Source: Ischnura elegans
Taxonomy: Eukaryota > Arthropoda > Insecta > Odonata > Coenagrionidae
Direction: 5' to 3'
Assembly: GCF_921293095.1 (NCBI RefSeq)
Contig: NC_060247.1
Span: 116,145,111-116,209,110 of the forward strand
Length of the DNA stretch: 64,000 nt
The position numbers and the translations under genes are program-made. The notes beneath the pieces were generated by a model. That model had not been told where the DNA came from, ran no database searches, and saw nothing but the letters and a program-made list of their open reading frames with translations. This document shows, in pieces, positions 56,501-63,575 of this stretch (position 1 is the first letter of the stretch; each line of letters begins with the position of its first letter).

Positions 56501-59500
56501 CATCAACCCTGAGTATGACAACTGGTTGTTTTTAAATATCATAAAAATTGGACAAAATTATATTAACCTTAAGTTACGGCTATAGCCGTACACATTCGCT
56601 TCTGGAATGAAACCATATCGATCGATATATCGATTAATAACACGCAAGATTATTAGATTACGACATAATTACAAGAAGATTTTATATTATACAGTTGAAA
56701 TTTACATTTAAAAATTTGTCTAATGTCGTCTGCTTTCGTGCCAAGATCAAGTATTTTTAAGCTAAGCTTCGCGTGGAGATCCAGAACATCGTCTGCTCCC
56801 GCAGCAGTAGTCAAGTAAATACCCACGTACTCCGTAGCCTTGACGACGAGTTTATGGAATACTTGCAGTACTGCTTTAGATAAAGTGGGAGTTGGATAAG
56901 ACTCATTTCTTCATCGTGATAACTCGTGCAATAGCAACAATTGCCCACTCGCGAAATTCGTACGCAGTGGGCACTCCAGAGGCAATAGAAGGTGAGGAGC
57001 TCGGGGTGGGGAAAATCGGGGCTTCTCATTGGCTGCAGTTTAGTTAGTCAGACATTCCTGATAAATGGCCGCATTTTAATATTCATCACGTCACAAGAAT
57101 TGAGAAATGGGTTAGGATGAATCACGGTCGAAGAAAGATGTGGAATGAATGCAAGAATTTCAATGGCTAATAATAATATATTAAATCATGAATTCGGAGG
57201 GTTATGACCCTTAAGAAGATACTAGAGAACGAATTGCGGGTTGCGTCACGGCAAGCAATTGATCGTACTAACCAGGAAAGTGCATTTTTTTTCAAACGCT
57301 TTTACCTGTATTTTGTGCGGATGGTACCGGGACCAAGAGAAATCGCCGTACTAAGGAGGAAAACGTACTAAGGAGGAACGTACTAACCAAGTTCCACTGT
57401 ACAAGATTCTACTGTACATAATTTCATCCAAATTCTTAACTTACACATCTCTGTCCTTTGCGTCCTGTTTCTCCAGCAAACTCTGAATCATACCACACAG
57501 CAATCGGTTGTAGGCCCACTCTGGAGGGTTGATTTGCGTACGTAAAAAGGAAGGCATCCTACTGAAACCTTGCATAAAACTGTACTCCTCATACAGCCAT
57601 GCGAACGCAAGATCCGTGCGATTTTTCAAGTCTTCAAGAATGAAATCCCTGACAGCTGTGAAAAATAGAATATTCATTATATTATATGAGCTGAGGACTA
57701 TACTCATGAAAAATAAACTTTGTGATAAGTTAATTTTTTTCTTTCTTGAAGTACATTGGAACCTCAATCTATCGCTTTACAAGAGGATGGACAAAAAAAA
57801 TGATGAATGCGGGAAAATGATCAATGTGGGAATGTTTGACTATGTTGCCTGTGTCCCAGGAAATGCATGATCTTTTTTTAGAGTAATTATGAAATTCATT
57901 CAACTCAAACAATATTTAAGCTGTTTACAAGAATATTAGTACTACATACATGGAAATAATTAGGGCATATTGTTGATTCAACTAATATCTCCATCAAATA
58001 TCCTTTTGGAACACGCCACCTCACTAAAAAATACTTGCACTTCGCCTTGGCATTAGCACAGCTATTATGCATTCCTGTCTCATGAAAAAATTCTTACCCA
58101 TCAAAAACCATTTCAAGTACACGTATTTACGAGAACAATGTGCATGTTATGCCTAAAACAGCCGTTTACGCCGGCACAGTGATTGGTTGTGACAAAAGGC
58201 CAAAAGTAATCTATCTGAAATGTTCCTTTATAATAAGTACATTTTAAATATAATTCAGGCCATCGTTTAACACTTCGAGTGCCGGCTGCTAAATTTAAAG
58301 CCCTACTGAAAAATCCAGCCATTTTTACTATATTCATACATTTTTTTAAAACATTAGCATCAAAAATATATTTATATCGATGTGCGTTTCAATAAAAATG
58401 GACTTTGCTCTTCTATATGAATGAGTTGAATAACATTTATTGCTAATTTTTAAATATATAATTTAACAATGAAAACCTACTGTTTTTGAAAAATAAAAAA
58501 GTTGCAACATATGATGTACCGCCATAACATGCATAATAATTTTTTAAATATTTAAAGCATGGAAATCATAAAAAAGCATTGTTCCAGGCAAAGCATTATA
58601 AATCCTGGATGACAAAAAGGGTCAATGCACCCTCAACTAACGGTCCATTGGCCCAAAGAATTTTCACAATAAGTGGCCTAAGATGAGGATGCCGGTAGCT
58701 AAAGAGGAGTTTTCGTCCTCAATGTATAAAGTGAACTTTTTTTCCATCGAGCAGTTGATTTTCGAAAAAACAGAACCACTAAGCAGTAAAAACCGGAAAT
58801 GCACCACGGGCAAAATATTACGGCTTCACGCATACAAAGCCAATTAAATGGAAAGACGTAATATTACGTCCATGGCAATCCTCAGAAGGATTAGCAGGAC
58901 GTAATATTACGTCCATGGCACGCTAAGTGTCCTCAGATCTCACGACGTCCCTGAAGTCTACGTGTCATGGGTGACGCTTCTCTACACCAACGTCGCCAGC
59001 TCCATCCGTTGCCCATCAGGAATATCACCGCCTTTCCCAATCACTGTTGGCGTCCACCACGGATCGGCCCTCACTCCGCTCCTTTTCATCCTGTGCATGG
59101 ACACACTCACGGCCTGTCTCCAAGAATCACATCCTTGGTCACTACTGTTCACCGATGATGTCTTCCTTGCCAGCACCACCAGACCCGAATTACAGCAGCG
59201 AACTCAACTATGGAAGGTACGACTCGACAACTATGGGTTGCGATTAAACATCAAGAAGACTGAGTACATGGAGTGTGGGCCTCAAACCGATGGCACGATC
59301 AGCATCGACGGCGACGACCTTGAAAAGGTCGAGAAGTTTAAATATTTGGGCTCTGTCATCAGCAACGATGGAAGCGCAACTGCCAACACACGAGCTCGAA
59401 TCAATGCAACATGGCTGAAATGGCGCCAAGTGACTGGCGTATTGTGCGACCGTCGAATGCCCGAACGATTCAGGGCCAAAGTATACAAGACCGTAGTCCG

Positions 59501-62500
59501 CCCAGTGGCCCTATATGGAACAGAATGTTGGCCAGCCACAGCAAATCAAGAACAGGCCATGCATGTCATGGAAATGAGGATGCTGCGATGGATCCTAGGC
59601 ATCTCCCGCCTGGATCACATCAGGAATGAAGACATTCGGAAAAGAATGGGAGTTGCATCGATCACAGACAAGATGCGGGAGGCTCGACTGCGGTGGTATG
59701 GGCATGTGGTGCGTAGTGATGAGAACTCCGTGGCCAAAACAGCAATGAGGCTGAGTACTGAAGGACGCCGACCACGAGGACGACCAAAGATGCGCTGGCT
59801 CGACAAAATTAAGGCGGACATGAAGACCATCAACGCCACGCCAGTAGACGCCCTGGATCGAGCCAAGTGGAGAAGGCTTTGCAGAAAAGCGGACCCTGCA
59901 ATAGCGCGGGACAAACGCTAGGATGAAGAAGAAGAAGAGCACGCAAAGTGTTAAAGCGTGAAAAATGTTGCGTTAATCCACAGCAGCACGCCCACCTAAT
60001 CCTCGGCTTCATCCCACTCATTGTTTTCACCAGGTAGCTCACTCTAACACCACCCCTACCATCATGTGCTGGCGGACAACCCGAGGTGTTTTCCAAATTT
60101 TCATGTGCTTCTAGCCCAGATTCTTTTCTTCATCTTCAATTATTTTCAGTCCATCTCTTAAAGTTCTCAATAGTTTCTTCCTAGGGGCTATGGTCTAGAG
60201 GCAAATAAAAATAAAACTAATGAAAATGAAACCAGACTTTATTAAACCCTAATGGAAAACATTCGGTGGTTTGAAGTCAAACCACCCTGGAAAGAACGGA
60301 ATCACTCCTACGAGGTGAGGTTCAGAACTGATGCTATCGCGTACGGCATACACAGAGCCAAAAGATAGGGTGAAGCATGACCATAAGACTGCCATGAAAT
60401 TTTTTATCCTAAATAGAAGGCAACTTAACCACTCGTTTCTAATTAGCATAGCACCAGATAAGCAAATGAATTCGAGTTGCTAGCAGGGATAAATAAGACG
60501 ATACACGATCTTCAAACAATCAATGCTTCGAACGATACTTTGAGGAACAATTGATGCGGGAAAAAATTACTGTCTTTATGGAACTTTATTTGGGACCAGG
60601 AACGGCAAATGGTGATTGCGGGAAAATGATCAAAGCGGGAATGATAGATCGGGGTTCCACTGTATTACAGTCATAATGATCACTTTGATCCCAACAAATA
60701 ATCAGTCCCTGTCACCTGTGGTATCAGAAATCCACTGGCATTAATTTTAATACCTCTGTGGCCCATTACTTTGACCAGTATGACATGGTGGGAAGTCTCA
60801 TTGCTATTACATACTATAACAGGAAAGGGGGTCATCATATTAAACAAATAGGGTTTTCTGTTGTATCAAAAACTTCTAAAAAAATGGGTCTTTGTTGACA
60901 GAGAAAATAATTCTTATTTGACAGAAAAACCTTTAGCTTTGTCATGAACATCACACTGTTGCAAGTGGGATAGACAGTTTAGCAGTCACATTGGCCAAAG
61001 GAACAACTTCAAAAAAGATGCATGTTTGCCTCATCAAATGCTGTGCATCTTTCTCTAATGGTCACACCTAAGCTAAGCCATTAATGTGAAGGTACAGAAT
61101 GATTAAGTCTAGAGGAGAAGAGAGGTGATTTTTAAAAAACTTGCCATCTCCAACATTTTCATCAAACTGTGCTGCTATTACTGTGAGGATCTTGTTCCTG
61201 ACGGGTGAGACACCACTCAGGGTTGCGCAAGAGCGTTCTGCCCTCAGGATGCGCCCCACGGCCAGCGCCACACTGCGTTCCCGCTCCTCCGGCTCCAGTG
61301 CCTTGGTTATCTCCGACAGCTTTAGTGTCTTGATGCGCTGTTGTGGTGGTTTCTTGATCACCACAGCAGGAGGAACTGGTGCCACTTGCTTCTCCTCTCT
61401 CTCCACCCCTACAACCTCCTCCTCCCCCTCTTCATCTTCGTCCTCCACCACAGCCAACTGCAAAAAGACACAAATCGTTTCAATACAACAGAAATCATAA
61501 CGGTTAGTCTCTACCAGAAGCACTTTGCAGAAAGCACTGCAAGTAATAAGAAACTTATACAGAGTCGCACGCATGATTGAACCACTATTTCCGCAAAGGG
61601 TGAAATTCCCTATGAAAAAATTATTTGGCTCACTTATGGGTGGTTGGCAATACTTGGTGGAACTGTGTAACATGAAACATGATCACAGATATACTAATCC
61701 AGGATGTTCCACAATTTTTTATTTATTAGTCTGACCCAGGTTCTGACCCTGTACAATATGTCATTTACATAATGTAGCTTTGAGAATGACATTGTGTACA
61801 GTATAAGCACTTGGGTCAGAATAATAAAAAAAATTGTGGAACATACAATATTAGTGCAACTGTGATGATGTTTCATTATTTGCCTTAGCTGGGATTTGAA
61901 TCTGGATCTCCCAATTGCCGCTCAGGTATACTAACAGTTACACCACCAGGCCACAAGACCTACAAGACAAAGACTGGGTTTACAAAATAAGGAGTTCACG
62001 TCTCAAGTTCACAAAGTGGCACAAGAGACAACAGTTGTGCTTACTGATAATGTCAGTAAGAAAACCCAAACTAGGATCTATTCAGTGACGGTGGTTTTCA
62101 AAAGTACTGCATATAACAAGCGTCTTTGTAGCCAATCACGTGCGTGGGTGCAAACTGATTGAAACCAAATGATTTTTCATGGCAAATTTCACACTTGGTA
62201 AAAAAACTTAACTTAACTTGACTGCTACACTGTACTTAAATGTGAATGCTTACAAAGTTACTTGTTTCATACTTTGTGCTTTCCTCATGAAGAAGGTAAG
62301 AAATAAATTGAGTACAATTGCTTTTTTTCAGTTAAATTCATTTGAGAGGCTATATTTCTCCGAGTCAACAAATCAAAACTACTGAATAGCATCCCATCTA
62401 ATTCAAAGAGGCATTTGATACTAGCAATAAAGAAACTACCACATCGAGATGAAGGAGAGGTGTGCCACAAACAATGACAGGAGCACAAATTTACCTTCTT

Positions 62501-62665
62501 TACGACCTCATTCTTTGACTGCTTGATTCCAGGTCCCAGCCCAGCAGCCGTCAGCTGGCTAGCTATGAGGCGAGCAAGGTGCTTGATTTGCCCAGGTGTT
62601 CCTGCTGCAGAAATGGGGGTGTACGTTGAACTAAAATGAGGTGGAATGGTCTCGGGGAGTTTACT
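38402..62665 (-). CDS. Sym: Symplekin, C-terminal 715 residues (12 exons; 5' part beyond the window)
   Basis: Symplekin is the nuclear scaffold of the cleavage and polyadenylation complex and of the histone pre-mRNA cleavage complex. It binds the CPSF endonuclease core and CstF, and its N-terminal HEAT domain (not in this window) contacts Ssu72. Twelve exons on the minus strand join in phase to 715 residues plus TGA. Family landmarks in order: [18 protein letters not shown]; an acidic linker; [145 protein letters not shown]. The residues from about 300 to 650 form the Symplekin_C region. The C-terminus after it is short (61 residues) and acidic, whereas as I recall vertebrate symplekin carries a longer low-complexity tail. 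Upstream exons lie to the right of 64 kb. Confidence 0.95.
39478..39615. mobile_element. tRNA-derived SINE remnants (two heads)
   Basis: On the minus strand CCAGGTTCGAATCCTGG (39483-39499) is a perfect T-arm stem-loop with a B box. On the plus strand GATGGCCTGGCGAAAG ... CGGATTCGAATCCCG (39541-39604) has A- and B-box-like segments. A 15-base T run lies between them. Neither folds into a complete tRNA, so both are read as SINE pieces in the last symplekin intron. Confidence 0.5.
40000..40086 (-). CDS. Sym: Symplekin exon, penultimate
   Basis: Acceptor CTCTTTTGTTTTCAG, donor CCG|GTAAGT, phase 0 at both ends. Encodes 29 residues beginning [19 protein letters not shown], the family's 'AHIP..IM.IL' segment that closes the Symplekin_C region. 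It is separated from the previous exon by the longest intron here (8.9 kb). Confidence 0.9.
40121..40551. mobile_element. MITE-1 family, copy E (right end missing)
   Basis: It starts with the family terminus AATTGGGTGGTTTCCTGTTA and follows the full copy at 41210-41882 as far as CCTATCTACTCGTA, where it breaks. It has internal deletions. Its left end lies about 35 bp upstream of the 3' splice site of the neighbouring symplekin exon. Confidence 0.85.
41210..41882. mobile_element. MITE-1 family, copy A (full length)
   Basis: Full 673-bp copy with terminal inverted repeats AATAGGGTGGTTTCCT and the complement of AGGAAACTAACTACCCTATT. Four other copies lie in the window (21538, 40121, 43352, 48141). 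No protein-coding capacity. A reliable target duplication could not be read. It lies in the 8.9-kb symplekin intron. Confidence 0.9.
42519..43079 (-). mobile_element. LINE (Jockey/R1-like) ORF2 C-terminal fragment
   Basis: The open minus-strand frame of 186 residues includes [52 protein letters not shown] and [13 protein letters not shown]. The spacing C-x2-C-x7-H-x4-C ('CRWC...H....C') after an RNase-H-like end is characteristic of Jockey/R1/I-group non-LTR retrotransposons. The upstream part is missing, so the copy is 5'-truncated. It lies in the 8.9-kb symplekin intron, in the same direction as the gene. Confidence 0.8.
43352..44020. mobile_element. MITE-1 family, copy B (full length, inverted)
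   Basis: Reverse-complement copy of 41210-41882: it begins AATAGGGTAGTTTCCTTC and ends GGAAACCACCCTATT. It lies 1.5 kb from copy A in the same intron, so the two form a 670-bp-arm inverted repeat in the symplekin primary transcript. Confidence 0.9.
44100..44365. mobile_element. MITE with AGTGGCGGATCC ends
   Basis: Left end AGTGGCGGATCC and right end GGATCCGCCACT are perfect 12-bp inverted repeats about 240 bp apart. The inner sequence is AT-rich without a coding frame. Flanks TTAGTC and TATAGTC are suggestive but not a clean duplication. Confidence 0.65.
44519..44757. mobile_element. MITE with 'TTAAGGCCGTTTTG' ends, copy 2
   Basis: Left tip TTAAGGCCGTTTTGCATGGG and right tip CCGTGTAAAATGGCC are imperfect inverted repeats. 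The interior matches 4841-5082. Non-coding. Confidence 0.7.
44758..46509. other. Intronic DNA with unassigned open frames
   Basis: Two overlapping minus-strand open frames (46055-46237 and 46213-46461) and one at 45668-45925 have less AT-biased amino-acid composition than typical intron frames (for example [20 protein letters not shown]). No family was recognised, no splice-consistent model links them, and they lie inside a symplekin intron. They may be part of a decayed retrocopy or transposon. Confidence 0.3.
46510..47959. mobile_element. hAT-like non-autonomous element with perfect 8-bp duplication
   Basis: It starts TAGAGATGTGCGAATAG and ends CTATTCGACCCATCTCTA, imperfect inverted termini with hAT-style TAGAG tips. 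Identical GTAAAAAC repeats flank it (46502-46509 and 47960-47967). Subterminal zones are dense in CGAATA/TATTCG motifs. The right 70 bp are nearly identical, inverted, to 7744-7812, showing one family at both loci. No transposase frame. It lies in the 8.9-kb symplekin intron. Confidence 0.9.
48141..48769. mobile_element. MITE-1 family, copy C
   Basis: Same orientation as copy A, from AATAGGGTGAGTTCCTATTT to AGGAAACTACCCTATT, with one internal deletion of about 40 bp. In the 8.9-kb symplekin intron, about 230 bp downstream of the exon at 48996-49172. Confidence 0.9.
48996..49172 (-). CDS. Sym: Symplekin exon (Symplekin_C region)
   Basis: Acceptor CCTCTCTGTTGCAG, donor CAA|GTGAGT, phase 0 at both ends. 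Encodes 59 residues starting [20 protein letters not shown] and [14 protein letters not shown], among the most conserved segments of symplekin, and ending ALTENQ. Confidence 0.95.
49212..49500. mobile_element. pogo/mariner-like MITE fragment, inverted relative of 56117-57399
   Basis: It starts GAGTGGAACTTGATTAGTACG and continues CGATTTCTCTTGGTCCTGGTACCATCCG, GCACTTTCCTGGGTAGT, GCAACCCGCAA, CATTCCACATCT in the order found when the right half of the 56117-57399 element is read in reverse complement. It lies in the intron just upstream of the 48996-49172 exon. Confidence 0.75.
50210..50397 (-). CDS. Sym: Symplekin exon (Symplekin_C region)
   Basis: Acceptor AAATATTACAG, donor CAG|GTAATC. The first two bases finish an alanine codon. 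It encodes 62 residues: [60 protein letters not shown]. The match to the remembered family sequence is very close. Confidence 0.96.
50520..51240. mobile_element. Repeat family X, copy 2, interrupted by a hAT-like element
   Basis: Outer parts 50520-50659 and 51139-51240 match 3830-3998 and 4226-4277. Because copy 1 lacks the 479-bp insert, it acts as an empty-site control: 'CTTAACTCTACCAGACCAGCC' there is continuous, while here the insert falls within CTCTAT/TCTATGAGACCAGCC. Confidence 0.7.
50660..51138. mobile_element. hAT-like element inserted in repeat X
   Basis: Ends CAGGGTTCCCACTCA and, reverse-complemented, CAGGGTTCTCACTCA (one mismatch). The flanks share TCTAT (50654-50658 and 51139-51143), a possibly decayed duplication. 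The interior has repeated AAATTCACGG / TTTTTCCAGGTTT motifs near both ends and no transposase frame. Confidence 0.75.
51886..52009 (-). CDS. Sym: Symplekin exon
   Basis: Acceptor GTGTCTCTTTAG, donor AAAG|GTATGC, phases 0 and 1. Encodes [20 protein letters not shown] and [20 protein letters not shown] then K, matching the conserved 'VFNRLLG...P.ELL.ALHNID' segment. Confidence 0.95.
52672..52832 (-). CDS. Sym: Symplekin exon
   Basis: Acceptor AATTGCAACAG, donor GAG|GTAAGT. Encodes [53 protein letters not shown]; the first codon (threonine) is split with the previous exon. A strongly conserved helical-repeat segment. Confidence 0.96.
53052..53230 (-). CDS. Sym: Symplekin exon
   Basis: Acceptor CTCTGTTTCAG, donor AAGA|GTGAGT. 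Encodes [81 protein letters not shown] is a hallmark of the family. Confidence 0.97.
53686..53927 (-). CDS. Sym: Symplekin exon
   Basis: Acceptor TTCTGCTTGCAG, donor GA|GTAAGT. Encodes 80 residues: [80 protein letters not shown]. Matches the conserved 'PPSVLFG...[19 protein letters not shown]' region. Confidence 0.96.
54823..55018 (-). CDS. Sym: Symplekin exon
   Basis: Acceptor TTCTTTCCCCAG, donor GAC|GTGAGT. Encodes [72 protein letters not shown] is the family signature of this segment. Confidence 0.95.
55445..55572 (-). mobile_element. tRNA-derived SINE, family 2, copy 2
   Basis: On the minus strand: GTGGTGGGGTTAAGTCC (A-box-like), CTGAAGGTCATTGGTTTGAGCCCC (B box), then CACCTGGGTAGGTTGCC and a tail. 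Same layout as 9852-9957, indicating one SINE family. Intronic. Confidence 0.6.
56117..57399. mobile_element. pogo/mariner-like element with TA duplication
   Basis: Termini CAGTAGAACTTGTTTAGTAC and, reverse-complemented, CAGTGGAACTTGGTTAGTAC; TA on both flanks (56115-56116 and 57400-57401). Both the CAGTGGAAC tip and the TA duplication are typical of the pogo/Tc1-mariner group. A second end-like motif (TTCTACTGTA) follows at once at 57407-57416. About 1.28 kb without a transposase frame, so non-autonomous. It ends 46 bp from the next symplekin exon. Confidence 0.8.
57445..57655 (-). CDS. Sym: Symplekin exon
   Basis: Acceptor CTATTTTTCACAG, donor GT|GTAAGT. Encodes [40 protein letters not shown] and [25 protein letters not shown]...[11 protein letters not shown] matches the family. 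The first two bases complete a codon begun in the exon at 61145-61457 and decide the GC donor there. Confidence 0.93.
58855..58920. repeat. Paired 16-bp perfect palindromes
   Basis: GACGTAATATTACGTC occurs at 58855-58870 and 58898-58913, each followed by CATGGCA. Between them is a small hairpin, ATCCT CAGA AGGAT. They lie near the right terminus of the TTAA element and could be transposase-binding subterminal repeats. Confidence 0.8.
58931..59938 (+). mobile_element. 5'-truncated RTE-type LINE (RT fingers to C-terminus)
   Basis: A 319-residue open frame starts within the reverse transcriptase ([20 protein letters not shown] just upstream of the first ATG). It contains [16 protein letters not shown], the catalytic box as FTDDV (usually Y/FADD), [30 protein letters not shown] and the C-terminal [20 protein letters not shown]. 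It ends in a GAAGAA microsatellite tail typical of RTE-clade elements. GCACGCTAAGTGT (58918-58930) and GCACGCAAAGTGT (59939-59951) are its 13-bp target duplication with one mismatch. Antisense to symplekin, within its GC-AG intron. The unbroken frame suggests a fairly recent insertion, but without the 5' half it is not autonomous. Confidence 0.88.
61145..61457 (-). CDS. Sym: Symplekin exon: acidic linker and start of the helical C-terminal half
   Basis: Acceptor GTGTCTTTTTGCAG. Encodes [20 protein letters not shown], a proline/valine segment, [31 protein letters not shown] and [20 protein letters not shown] then GD. The acidic run is probably disordered. The best 3' boundary is GATG|GCAAGT, a GC donor of perfect consensus that gives phase 1 and an alanine codon with the next exon; the only GT alternative (GGCAA|GTTTTT) is poor. 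Confidence 0.92.
61705..61842. repeat. Hairpin-forming inverted repeat
   Basis: TGTTCCACAATTTTTTATTTATTAGTCTGACCC at the left is mirrored by the reverse complement of the right end, with nearly 65-bp imperfect arms and a very short loop. Probably a small MITE in a symplekin intron. Confidence 0.7.
61880..61965 (-). mobile_element. tRNA-derived SINE, family 1
   Basis: On the minus strand: GGCCTGGTGGTGTAACTGTTAGTATACC (A-box region) and GGGAGATCCAGATTCAAATCCC (B box). The T-arm wording 'GGGAGATCCAG.TTC.AATCC' is shared with 39483-39505, suggesting one family. Intronic. Not a complete tRNA cloverleaf. Confidence 0.6.
62495..62665 (-). CDS. Sym: Symplekin exon (most upstream in the window)
   Basis: Acceptor CATCTTTTTCCAG, donor AAG|GTAAAT, phase 0 at both ends. 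Encodes [74 protein letters not shown] is a strongly conserved symplekin motif located near the middle of the full protein, so roughly the first half of the gene is missing from this window. Confidence 0.96.
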
Positions 62666-63112
62666 CTGGAAAAAGATGTTAAAAAAAGATGATAATAATT
62701 AATTGTAAAAGAAGCACATCAACCTTAGAAAATCAATTCACATCAATTTAAAGATGGCACACTATCATGATGAACAAGTCAACAGGTATTGCAAATTTTT
62801 AGTAATTTATTGCAAATTTAATTACCAGCAAGGCACTGGATGCATATGTTCTTTGGACCTATTCAGTCAATTTTGCTTGATATACCAACTGATCCAACCA
62901 CTTAGGCCCCCATATTTCGGGGGTGAAATAGCTAGGCAAATATTTACACTTCGTCTAAATGTGCAAGAGAAGCATATTAGATGTCACTTTCATAAAATTC
63001 AAACCCTATTACTCCAATGATAGCATTACTTTTGTCCCACAGTGGGACTCTATAGTTTGCCTACAAAAAAGGGTCCATTGTAACTACGTAGGTTTCTGCG
63101 GTGTTGAGGTTC
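62666..63112. other. Symplekin intron, nothing recognised
   Basis: AT-rich. No exon with flanking splice signals that continues the symplekin frame was found here. Confidence 0.5.
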
Positions 63113-63575
63113 CAATGTCTCCATTCTTCCGGTGCTACTGTGCCGGTTGTTGGTTTAAGACAACAGTTGCGCTGGCACTGCTGCTAGTGTTTTCAAGTCG
63201 AAGATGCCGGTCCACGATTCTCGTCCTCCTTATATACAGGCTCAGTCCCGCCAGTTGTGGCTGCTGCTCTCTCATTAGCCCATATAATCAATCTCTTCAA
63301 ATTGGCATCCAAGTGGTAGCCATCGTCTAAGAATCAATTGCGATAGCCCGGACGGACACTTTCAATGGCTACCACTTGGATGTCAATTGTAAGAGACTGA
63401 TTAAATGGGCTAATGAGAGAGCAGCAGCCATAACTGGCAGGACTGAGCCCAAATATAAAGAGGATGAGATTCGTGGACTGGCATCTTCAACCTGAAGACG
63501 CTGATAGCAGTGCCAGCTCAACTATAGTCTTAAACCAACAACCGACGTGGTAGCACCAGAAGAATGGAGACATTG
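63113..63575. repeat. Large inverted repeat, arms about 210 bp, loop about 40 bp
   Basis: Left arm 63113-63323 (CAATGTCTCCATTCTTCCGG ... GGCATCCAAGTGGTAGCCAT) is the reverse complement of 63364-63575 with scattered mismatches; CCCATATAATCAATCTCTT, GAGAGCAGCAGCC and CCTGCCAGT-type segments recur inverted. The arms are less AT-rich than the surrounding intron. The family is not recognised. It lies in the intron upstream of the 62495-62665 exon. Confidence 0.9.

Larger units (their letters stand above)
58267..59954. mobile_element. piggyBac-like (TTAA) MITE split by a LINE
   Basis: TTAA at 58267-58270 is followed by CACTTCGAGTGCC; the right side reads GGCACGC[LINE]...AAAGTG then TTAA at 59951-59954. 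Removing the LINE and one copy of its duplication gives inverted termini CACTTCGAGTGCC and CACTTWGCGTGCC next to TTAA on both sides, the hallmark of piggyBac-type insertion. Net length about 660 bp, non-coding. Confidence 0.65.
57754..60662. mobile_element. Outer pogo-like element of a three-level nest
   Basis: The left tip CATTGGAACCTCAATCTATC follows TA (57752-57753); the right tip, reverse-complemented, is CAGTGGAACCCCGATCTATC and is followed by TA (60663-60664). Internal GCGGGAAAATGATCAA motifs occur near both ends. It contains the TTAA element (58271-59950), which contains a LINE (58931-59938). Confidence 0.65.

Noticed and set aside
61145-61457. Plus-strand serine/threonine-rich 119-codon frame
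   Set aside because: Antisense shadow of the acidic symplekin exon.
4334-62665. A functional link between the IR gene and symplekin (shared regulation or operon)
   Set aside because: They are 13 kb apart with independent 3' signals and unrelated roles; only orientation is shared.
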